A DNA stretch of 42,788 nt from a virus: positions 1-42,788 of IMG/VR virus record IMGVR_UViG_3300028836_000007. One strand, 5' to 3'. Every line of letters begins with the position of its first letter. Position 1 is the stretch's first letter. A program made the translations under genes and the position numbers. Below, one piece after another: positions 30,856 to 38,141 of this stretch. The notes beneath the pieces were generated by a model, which was not told the origin of the DNA, searched no databases, and saw only the letters and a program-made list of their open reading frames with translations.

Positions 30856-33560
30856 GTAATAAAGATTGGATTAGAGGCGCCGGCGGCGGAAAAGGCGGTG
30901 GCGGTGGTGCACCTAAAGAGGATGATGATACGTTATTTTCGGATTCTAAAGCTAGAATTATTGATTTATTATCTGAAGGAGAGATAGTAGGGTTATTAAA
31001 TGCTGAAAAGTCTATTTACATAAATGAGACTCCGTTACAAGACTCTGCAGGTGGGAGTAACTTCGAGAATGTATCTTACATTACTAGAGAGGGCACCAAT
31101 TCTCAGAGTTATATACCAGGGTTTGCAGGAACAGAAACGGGAATAGGTGTTGGTATTATAGTAACTAAAGACGCGCCTGGAGCCCTAATCAAAACATTTT
31201 CGTCTACTACAGTAGATGCAGTAAGAGTTGTAATACATACACCAGCTCTTTTAGATGCGGACAATGATGAGGGAGACTTACATGGATCTACTGTATCCTT
31301 CAAAATTTGGTTAGAAAAGGATAATAATGGAGCCTGGTCTGAAGAAGTCACGGATTCTTTTACAGGAAAGACCTCCTCAAAGTACGAAAGAGCCTATAGA
31401 ATAGATATTCCTTGGACAGATTTTACTACTATAGCTATCAAAGTAGAAAGGACTAGCGATGACGCTACTTCTACAAAAGTATCGAATAAAATCTTTTTTA
31501 GTTCTTATACTAAAATTATAGATAATAAATTAACATACCCTAATAGTGCTCTAGTAGCCACGCAGATAGACGCTAGACAATTTACTTCTATCCCTAGTCG
31601 AGCATACGAGATAAAAGGAATAAAAATAAAAGTTCCTAGTAACTATACTCCTTACGACCCAGGTCATTGTTCATTATCTGGTTATAGACGTAAAGATAGA
31701 TGTTTGGATGCGGGAGGAGAATGGGCTCAAGGAACTTGCTCAAATAGTACTTATACTGATAAAACAGCTTGTGAACTTCCTGCTAATGGTTCTAATACTT
31801 GGACAAGCGCTGGCCTGAGTGGCGTAGATACTTTGTACTCCGGCTCGTGGGATGGTACATTTGATGTTGCATGGACTTGTAATCCTGCTTGGATTTTATA
31901 CGACCTATGTACTGATGACAGATACGGATTAGGTAAGTGGCTGTCTGCTAATCAGATGGATAAGTGGTCTTTATATGAGATTGGAAAGTATTGTGATGCC
32001 GTAGATAATGATGGAAAGTTTGTTGGAGTTGATGATGGATGGGGTAATAAAGAAGCACGATTTGCTTGTAATATGTATTTACAAGGAAGGGAAGAGGCTT
32101 TCAAAGTACTAAATGATATAGCCTCCTGTTTTAGAGGTATGATATACTGGCAACAAGGACAAGTTAGTTCTGTACAAGATGCACCTAAAGATCCAGTTAT
32201 GAATTTTTCAGATGCTAATGTTATTGATGGCAAATTTACTTATGAAGGAACTTCTAGGAAACAAAGACATAATGTAGCCCATGTTACTTGGAATAACCCC
32301 GAGGATTTTTATAGGCAAAATGTTGAGTATGTAGAGGATGCTCCAGGCATAGTTAATGCTAATAACCAGATTTTTTCTACCGATGTAATTGCTGTAGGAT
32401 GTACTTCACAAGGTCAGGCTCGTAGAGTAGGCAAGTGGATTTTATATACTGAAAGATACGAAACTGAAGCTATAACCTTTTCAACAGGTATGGAAGGTGC
32501 AGTAGTTAGGCCCGGAGACATTATTAAGGTAGCCGATTCCCATAAATCTGGTATTCGTTACGGAGGTAGAATTGCGACAGGTAAATGTATTGGAGGTACT
32601 TCTACTGGACTAGAGACTACTTCTGCTGCTTGTAGTGCAGTAAGTGGTACTTGGGATATTTCTACAACTACTACTATTAAATTAGATGCTCCTACCTCTG
32701 TTACTGCCCTTAAAAATTATAAGTTATCTCTGATTAATACAGAAGAGGCTTGTGTACGGTCTGGAGTTAAACAAGCTATTGCTGCTTTATCATGTAGCGA
32801 TGCTTCCTATAGTACAGAAGACACTTGCTTACAATCAGCAGGAACTTGTTCCGGAGGTACTGCTACAGGCTCTGAAAACTATGGTGCATGTATATGTATA
32901 ACAGATGCTATTTGGACTCCTACTAATACTTGGACTAGTCCACAATCTGTATGTTTAAATGCTCACGTAGATAACGAGTGGAAACCGTATGTGTGGGTAG
33001 AAACAAAAGATGTTAACTATGTATCAGTAACAGAAAAAGTAACAGAAATTACAGTGACCTCTGCATTCGCCAATACTCCTACCCCTAATTATATGTGGAT
33101 ACTAGAGGAGATGGGATCTGTAGAGGCTCAAGATTTTAGAGTATTAATGACTAGAGAGTCTGGTGCTAATATAGTTGAAATTTCAGCATTGAAATATCAT
33201 GGGGCGAAGTATGATCTGATAGAAAAGGATATAGCTTTCTCCTCTAAGTCTACCAGTAGCTTGCCTAATCCTAGTGATCCAATACCTTCCCCATCTAATT
33301 TAACTATTAACGAGGAATTGTATGTTGATTCAATGGGTAATGTTAAAAATAGAGCAGAGTTTTCTTGGGACGCCCCAAAAACTGCAGGTACATCAACTAC
33401 TTACCCATATATTGCATCTTACTATGTTGAATGGAGAAGAAAGGCACCTGCTATTACAAACTGGGTTTCTGTAGGGGAAACTTCAGCACAAAGTGTTATT
33501 ATTGATGATGCTCCAGCAGGTACGCTAGAGTTTCGAGTTAAAACAAGGAGAATTTTCTAA
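30852..33560 (+). CDS. Central tail tip protein gpJ-like, N-terminal cistron
   Basis: 902 residues. The start (GAGGGKGGGGGAPKEDDDTL, ARIIDLLSEGEIVGLL) is the hallmark of gpJ. Later FDVAWTCNPAWILYDLCTDD, the EAFKVLNDIASCFRGMIYWQ block and the fibronectin-like VEWRRKAPAITNWVS confirm it. Normal gpJ is about 1130 residues or more. Here a stop at 33558 falls in the fibronectin region (FRVKTRRIF), and the rest continues in the next cistron. Three regions (about 31650-31830, 32580-32670, 32785-32960) carry Cys-rich insertions including C-x10-C modules. gpJ binds the receptor and closes the tail tube. Confidence 0.93.
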   Translation: MSNKDWIRGAGGGKGGGGGAPKEDDDTLFSDSKARIIDLLSEGEIVGLLNAEKSIYINETPLQDSAGGSNFENVSYITREGTNSQSYIPGFAGTETGIGVGIIVTKDAPGALIKTFSSTTVDAVRVVIHTPALLDADNDEGDLHGSTVSFKIWLEKDNNGAWSEEVTDSFTGKTSSKYERAYRIDIPWTDFTTIAIKVERTSDDATSTKVSNKIFFSSYTKIIDNKLTYPNSALVATQIDARQFTSIPSRAYEIKGIKIKVPSNYTPYDPGHCSLSGYRRKDRCLDAGGEWAQGTCSNSTYTDKTACELPANGSNTWTSAGLSGVDTLYSGSWDGTFDVAWTCNPAWILYDLCTDDRYGLGKWLSANQMDKWSLYEIGKYCDAVDNDGKFVGVDDGWGNKEARFACNMYLQGREEAFKVLNDIASCFRGMIYWQQGQVSSVQDAPKDPVMNFSDANVIDGKFTYEGTSRKQRHNVAHVTWNNPEDFYRQNVEYVEDAPGIVNANNQIFSTDVIAVGCTSQGQARRVGKWILYTERYETEAITFSTGMEGAVVRPGDIIKVADSHKSGIRYGGRIATGKCIGGTSTGLETTSAACSAVSGTWDISTTTTIKLDAPTSVTALKNYKLSLINTEEACVRSGVKQAIAALSCSDASYSTEDTCLQSAGTCSGGTATGSENYGACICITDAIWTPTNTWTSPQSVCLNAHVDNEWKPYVWVETKDVNYVSVTEKVTEITVTSAFANTPTPNYMWILEEMGSVEAQDFRVLMTRESGANIVEISALKYHGAKYDLIEKDIAFSSKSTSSLPNPSDPIPSPSNLTINEELYVDSMGNVKNRAEFSWDAPKTAGTSTTYPYIASYYVEWRRKAPAITNWVSVGETSAQSVIIDDAPAGTLEFRVKTRRIF

Positions 33561-34666
33561 TGTTATATTCCCCCTTTGCCAGCTTAACGCAAGAGATATA
33601 CGGTAAATTACACCCACCTGCAGATGTAACTAACTTTACTATGGTAGCGCGTATAGACTTAGCAAATTTAAAGTGGGACCCTGTAACAGACCTAGATGTA
33701 ATTAGGGGAGGTACTTATTGGATACGACACACTAGTAACACAACTGGTGTTACATGGGCAGGATCTTCTGATATTACAAAAAATGTACCGGGCACTCTAG
33801 ATAATTACTCAGCCCCCCTATTATCAGGCACCTACCTCATTAAAGCTTTAGATTCTTCTGGTAATGAGTCGGGTGTAGCTGCTAAAGTGACTTCCAATGT
33901 TGCAGATTTACTAGGATTAAATGCAGTACAGACAAGTACACAACATCCATTATTTGGTAGTGGTACTGCAGATAAAGGTATTAATGATACGAATAATAAT
34001 AATATTACTTTTGACTCAAGTTCTAATACAATAAGACTTACAAACCCTAGTTTAGGAGAAGGGTATTACTATTTTACAGATCAAAAATTAGACTTAGGTA
34101 CCGTATATACTAGTAGAATTACTTGCTCTTATGCGAGTACTGGATACGCGGTAGCTGATTTTTTTGATAGTGCTACAGGTAACTTTGATGCTAGAGCTGG
34201 AGGGTTCGATGGTACTGATATATCAGGAACTAACGCCTCTCTGGAAATAAGAACCACTTCATTAAATCCTACTACTGCAGCAGAGGCTGACTGGTCTGAT
34301 TGGGGGTCTTTCTTTGTAGGAGATTACGCTGCAAGAGGTATACAATTCCGTGCTAAATTAAAAACAGATAATTCTTCTAATAATTTACAAATAAGCAATC
34401 TATCTGTAACAATAGATATGCCGGATACAATTAAGAGAGATACTGGGTTAACTACTGATTCTGGTACTAATAGTGGTACTAAAGTAGTTACTTACGCTGC
34501 TCCTTTTAAGGCTACTCCTAATGTGGCTATAACTCTACAAAATGCAAATACTGGAGATTACTATACTATAAGTAGTGATAGTGCTACAGGGTTTACTATA
34601 ACTTTTTATAACAGTAGCTCTACTGCTACACAAAAATCATTCAATTGGATGAGCTTAGGATACTAA
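33560..34666 (+). CDS. gpJ-like, C-terminal cistron (split tail tip/fibre)
   Basis: 368 residues, coupled to the first cistron by TAATG, with AAGGAG at 33545 nine bases before the ATG. It begins in the middle of what is normally a continuous gpJ chain: YSPFASLTQEIYGKLHPPAD follows directly on FRVKTRRIF in related proteins. It goes on with fibronectin-like strands (LANLKWDPVTDLDVIRGGTY) and a beta-rich receptor region with a C-terminal jelly-roll or Ig-like end (ATPNVAITLQNANTGDYYTI). It may assemble with the first cistron product. An insertion of 2 bases replaces a codon at the join; both re-initiation signals look functional. Confidence 0.85.
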   Translation: MLYSPFASLTQEIYGKLHPPADVTNFTMVARIDLANLKWDPVTDLDVIRGGTYWIRHTSNTTGVTWAGSSDITKNVPGTLDNYSAPLLSGTYLIKALDSSGNESGVAAKVTSNVADLLGLNAVQTSTQHPLFGSGTADKGINDTNNNNITFDSSSNTIRLTNPSLGEGYYYFTDQKLDLGTVYTSRITCSYASTGYAVADFFDSATGNFDARAGGFDGTDISGTNASLEIRTTSLNPTTAAEADWSDWGSFFVGDYAARGIQFRAKLKTDNSSNNLQISNLSVTIDMPDTIKRDTGLTTDSGTNSGTKVVTYAAPFKATPNVAITLQNANTGDYYTISSDSATGFTITFYNSSSTATQKSFNWMSLGY

Positions 34667-34667
34667 T

Positions 34668-35588
34668 ATGGCAATACATGACTACAACATTTCTAATCAA
34701 TCATTTCCGGCAACTAGATCGGATATTAATAGCGCACTAGGAGCAATTTTATCCAGTAATAGTGATCAAAACCCCCCGTCTTTACCTAATTTCGCGCCAG
34801 TGGCAGGAACGCTTTGGTACGATACTAATAATAATATACTTAAAGTATACGATGGCTCAGCATTTGAAGAGATTAAATCAGGTGATATAGTAACCGGGGA
34901 TCTAACCGCTAACGCTGTTACTACAGTTAAAATTATAGATGATGCAGTAACAGCAGGTAAATTAAATGTATCCGGCAATGGTACTGCTACACAATTTTTA
35001 CGCTCTGATGCAGACGGATCTTTTTCTTGGGCCACTCCTCCAGATAATAACACTGTAACTTCTGCGGGCTCAGGACTTGATTTAGTTGGAGCTACACTTT
35101 CTGTACAGCCTGATCTTAGAGACGCTATGACTCATATAGGTAGAGATAATAATAACTATATTATATTTAATCCTGTAAATTTTGGGTTTTTCCTTGATGG
35201 CGCGGAGAGATTCAGAATGGAATCTGATGGAGATATGCACTGTGATGGCAGCGTAGTAGCTTATTCAGCTACAGTGTCTGATATGAACTTAAAGACTGCA
35301 ATTTCCACAGTTGATGGAGCCTTAGATAAAGTTTCACAGCTTAATGGAGTGGAGTTTACACGTAAGGATAGCGGTAAAAGATCTGCAGGAGTAATTGCTC
35401 AGGATGTGGAGAAAGTACTACCTCAGGCAGTAGTTGAAAGAAGTCTACCTTTACACACAGGAACTGAGGAAGTTTTTAAAACTGTAGAATATGATGCTCT
35501 GCATTCACTATACATCGAAGCTATTAAAGAGCTTAAAGATATGGTGGAAAAACAAGCAGTACAGATAAAAGAGTTACAAGGTACATAA
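34668..35588 (+). CDS. Tail fibre with S74 intramolecular chaperone domain
   Basis: 306 residues. N-terminal attachment part with GTLWYDTNNNILKVYDGSAF, a short shaft, and a C-terminal peptidase S74 (chaperone) domain of about 100 residues: SDMNLKTAISTVDGALDKVS with the Ser-x4-Lys pair and GVIAQDVEKVLPQAV, ending in a coiled coil (IEAIKELKDMVEKQAVQIKE). Such domains fold trimeric fibres and often cleave themselves off. Two bases separate it from the previous gene. It precedes a new promoter, so it is the last gene of the tail transcript. Confidence 0.88.
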   Translation: MAIHDYNISNQSFPATRSDINSALGAILSSNSDQNPPSLPNFAPVAGTLWYDTNNNILKVYDGSAFEEIKSGDIVTGDLTANAVTTVKIIDDAVTAGKLNVSGNGTATQFLRSDADGSFSWATPPDNNTVTSAGSGLDLVGATLSVQPDLRDAMTHIGRDNNNYIIFNPVNFGFFLDGAERFRMESDGDMHCDGSVVAYSATVSDMNLKTAISTVDGALDKVSQLNGVEFTRKDSGKRSAGVIAQDVEKVLPQAVVERSLPLHTGTEEVFKTVEYDALHSLYIEAIKELKDMVEKQAVQIKELQGT

Positions 35589-35600
35589 AAAATTTAACCC

Positions 35601-35629
35601 TTGACTTTTTTGTTGGATTTTGATATAAT
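35601..35629 (+). promoter_or_regulatory. Sigma70 promoter for the fibre operon
   Basis: TTGACT (35601-35606), 17-base spacer, TATAAT (35624-35629), extended -10 (TGA). Nearly identical to the promoter at 12360 in both boxes and spacer. Confidence 0.92.
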
Positions 35630-35635
35630 AACATA

Positions 35636-35723
35636 TAAAGGAAGATCATTAAAATAATCTGGTGTATCCTTCCTAATCAGTTTGAAGCGCATGCGGCTAT
35701 GAGCCGTACGTGCAAGGTTTTTT
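35636..35723 (+). ncRNA. Structured leader or small RNA ending in a terminator-like hairpin
   Basis: The predicted transcript starts near 35636. AGGAAG (35639-35644) can pair with CTTCCT (35669-35674), enclosing an AGAT/ATCT hairpin. Then GCGCATGCGGCT (35687-35698) pairs with AGCCGTACGTGC (35702-35713), with one mismatch and two G-T pairs, loop ATG, and AAGG then TTTTTT. The T-run is 4 bases from the stem, so termination could be partial. The RNA could be an attenuated leader for the fibre genes or a small RNA of about 85 bases. Confidence 0.5.
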
Positions 35724-35738
35724 AATAAGGAATTTATT

Positions 35739-36077
35739 ATGGCAGCAGGCACATACAATCTAAGTATTGAGCAAGGTTCTTCTTGGGAACTCTTACTAGC
35801 CGTTGATGCTACTGCAGGTACTGACTTAAATTTAGATGGGTACTCTTTTGCTTCAAAACTAGCAAAGTCTCATTATGATGACTATCCTATCGATATGACA
35901 GTTACTTTAGTTAACTCAGCACAAGGTAAGTTTAAATTGTCCTTAACTTCAATACAAACTTCAGAGCTAGATCCTAGTTTTGAGTATATTTATGATGTAA
36001 ATATTACCTCTAGTACAGGATTAGTAACTCGCCTTATACAAGGAAGAGCTTCTATTAGTGCAGGAGTTACTATATGA
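35739..36077 (+). CDS. Fibre-module structural protein, small beta-rich
   Basis: 112 residues, AAGGA before the ATG. All-beta appearance: YNLSIEQGSSWELLLAVDAT, LDGYSFASKLAKSHYDD, SAQGKFKLSLTSIQ, FEYIYDVNITSSTG. The pattern resembles the small upper-fibre or baseplate-attachment proteins (BppU N-terminal-like) that describe a polar linear segment. First gene of the fibre operon; probably an adaptor that connects following fibres to the tail. ATGA overlap with the next gene. Function by context only. Confidence 0.55.
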   Translation: MAAGTYNLSIEQGSSWELLLAVDATAGTDLNLDGYSFASKLAKSHYDDYPIDMTVTLVNSAQGKFKLSLTSIQTSELDPSFEYIYDVNITSSTGLVTRLIQGRASISAGVTI

Positions 36078-36451
36078 GTGTAGTAGTTTCTATTACAGAG
36101 ACCACTGGCAATAACATTACAGTTACGTCAGATGAGGTTATTGTAACAACAAATTCTGTAGCTATTGGCGGGGCAGAAGATATATCTTTTACCCCCGTAG
36201 GTACTATTACAGCTACAAATATACAAGATGCATTGCATCAAATGGCGGACCAAAAGTTCGTACAATCCGCAGCACCTGCTGCAACCGATACAAATCTCCA
36301 GGAAGGAGATTTGTGGTATAACACAACCGATAATAAACTTATGGTTTATAGAGACACCACCTGGGAATCAATAATCCTAGATGCTCAACTATCGGAAAGT
36401 TCAGATACTTCCGAGTATCCTGATGTAACTTTAAATGGAGGTTACTTTTAA
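36074..36451 (+). CDS. Fibre-associated protein, unknown
   Basis: 125 residues. Thr/Val-rich strands at the N-terminus (VVVSITETTGNNITVTSDEV), then ATNIQDALHQMADQ, typical of phage fibre modules, and a GDLWYNTTDNKLMVYRDTTW block like that in the fibre at 34668 (GTLWYDTNNNILKVYDG). Such blocks occur at the N-terminus or as linkers in phage fibres. ATGA coupling before, direct ATG after the stop. Likely a fibre part or adaptor. Confidence 0.65.
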   Translation: MSVVVSITETTGNNITVTSDEVIVTTNSVAIGGAEDISFTPVGTITATNIQDALHQMADQKFVQSAAPAATDTNLQEGDLWYNTTDNKLMVYRDTTWESIILDAQLSESSDTSEYPDVTLNGGYF

Positions 36452-38074
36452 ATGGCTAATTTACTAAAAATTAAACGCAGTACAACCACCGCCACTCCTA
36501 CCAGTCTTGCTGAAGGAGAATTGGCGTACTCAGAAGTCTCGAAGAATTTATTCATCGGAACAAATGCTGGAGCTGATGTCACCGTAATTGGTGGACAGGA
36601 AGGCATCCAAGACGTAGCAGCAGCTATTCTTACCGGTGGATCACACACAGGTATTAGTACTACTTATACAGATGGAGCAGCAGGAGCAGGAGTACTAGCA
36701 CTTGCATTAACCGCTGACCCTGTAATTACTCTAGGTGGTGACTTAGGAGGTTCAGCAACTTTAACTAATCTTACTAGCGCTACGCTTACTGCTACTATTC
36801 AAAATGAAGCAGTACAGAAGGCAATGGTACATACAGATGTTATCACAGGACAGGTTGCATTAACTGCAAACCCTGACGGGGATAATGACTATGTACTAAT
36901 ATATGATAATGATGCTACTTCATTTAAGAAGATCGCAGCTAAATACTTAGGTGCTAACAGCCTTGCGGAAATGGACAATGTCGGGTCTGATACAGCTACA
37001 GCTGGCAATTTATTAATTGCTGACGGATCTAACTGGCAGACAATTACTATGTCTGGTGACGTTCTTATCACTTCAGCAGGTGTTGCAACTATTCAAGCCA
37101 ATTCTGTAGCCTTAGGCACAGACACTACTGGTAGTTACGTTAAACAAGGTGCTACTTCAGGTACTGGACTTTCTGGTTCAGTAAATGCTGAAAGTGGAAC
37201 ATTTACAGTAACATCAGATGCTACTAACGCCAATACTGCAGGTACTATTGTAGCTAGAGATGCTTCAGGCAACTTTAGCGCTAACACTATAACTGCGGAC
37301 TTGACTGGTAATATCACTGGTAATACTACTTTAGGTGGTACAGTAGGTATTGCGGGTAATGTAGCTGTTAATACGAACAAATTTAACGTTACTGCTTTAA
37401 CTGGCAATACAGCTATCGCGGGAACTTTAGGTGTTGAAGGTGCTGTAGACATTAATGATGTAGCAGATATCTCTGATACACTAACTTGTAGTAAAGCTAC
37501 AGGTACAGGTTTATCAGTAACTGCTGACGCTTCAGTTGGAGGCGACTTAACAGTATCAGGTGATCTACAAGTAGATGGTACTCTTACTTCTATTAACTCT
37601 GCTACAGTAACTGTAGACGATAAAAATATTGAATTAGGCTCAACGGCTACTCCTTCAGATGCAACTGCAAACGGTGGTGGTATTACTCTTAAAGGTACGT
37701 CAGATAAGTCAATTATTTGGGATAGTGCAAACGATAACTGGACCCTAAGTGAGGATACAAACGTTCCTTCAGATAAAGTATTCAGAATTAATAATGCTTC
37801 GGTACTATCAGCAACTACATTAGGTTCTGGAGTTACAACTTCTAGCTTGACTACTGTTGGTACAATTGGTACTGGTGTATGGCAAGGTAGTACAATTGGT
37901 GTAGGCTACGGTGGCACAGGTCTTTCTAGCTTTGCAGCTGGTGATATCATGTACGCTTCTGGTTCTACAGCGATCTCTAAGCTTGCTAAAGGTACTGCTG
38001 GTCAGATGTTACAGATGAACTCTGGAGCTTCAGCTCCTGTTTGGACAAACACAATTGATGGCGGAACATTCTAA
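36452..38074 (+). CDS. Long tail fibre-like protein
   Basis: 540 residues, ATG directly after the previous stop; GGAGG at 36437-36441. N-terminal module LLKIKRSTTTATPTSLAEGE and LAYSEVSKNLFIGTNAGADV is a common phage fibre start. The shaft is beta and Gly/Thr/Ala-rich with repeats of the type ITGNTTLGGTVGIAGNVAVN, then GTLTSINSATVTVDDKNIEL, and a C-terminal GVGYGGTGLSSFAAGDIMYA block that is typical of fibres. No chaperone domain is visible. Probably a trimeric, elongated fibre on the tail tip. Low-complexity codon use gives antisense reading frames that I ignore. Confidence 0.85.
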   Translation: MANLLKIKRSTTTATPTSLAEGELAYSEVSKNLFIGTNAGADVTVIGGQEGIQDVAAAILTGGSHTGISTTYTDGAAGAGVLALALTADPVITLGGDLGGSATLTNLTSATLTATIQNEAVQKAMVHTDVITGQVALTANPDGDNDYVLIYDNDATSFKKIAAKYLGANSLAEMDNVGSDTATAGNLLIADGSNWQTITMSGDVLITSAGVATIQANSVALGTDTTGSYVKQGATSGTGLSGSVNAESGTFTVTSDATNANTAGTIVARDASGNFSANTITADLTGNITGNTTLGGTVGIAGNVAVNTNKFNVTALTGNTAIAGTLGVEGAVDINDVADISDTLTCSKATGTGLSVTADASVGGDLTVSGDLQVDGTLTSINSATVTVDDKNIELGSTATPSDATANGGGITLKGTSDKSIIWDSANDNWTLSEDTNVPSDKVFRINNASVLSATTLGSGVTTSSLTTVGTIGTGVWQGSTIGVGYGGTGLSSFAAGDIMYASGSTAISKLAKGTAGQMLQMNSGASAPVWTNTIDGGTF

Positions 38075-38084
38075 ATCAAACCAC

Positions 38085-38110
38085 AGGGCTCTATATAGAG
38101 CCCTAGTCTT
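38085..38110 (+). terminator. Palindromic hairpin after fibre gene, weak terminator
   Basis: AGGGCTCTATATAGAGCCCT (38085-38104) is a perfect palindrome, an 8-pair stem with loop ATAT. It is followed by AGTCTTT only, so termination may be weak or partial, and the next fibre gene has no promoter of its own that I can find. Confidence 0.6.
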
Positions 38111-38141
38111 TGCTTACATAGCAATTTTATAAGGCGGAACT

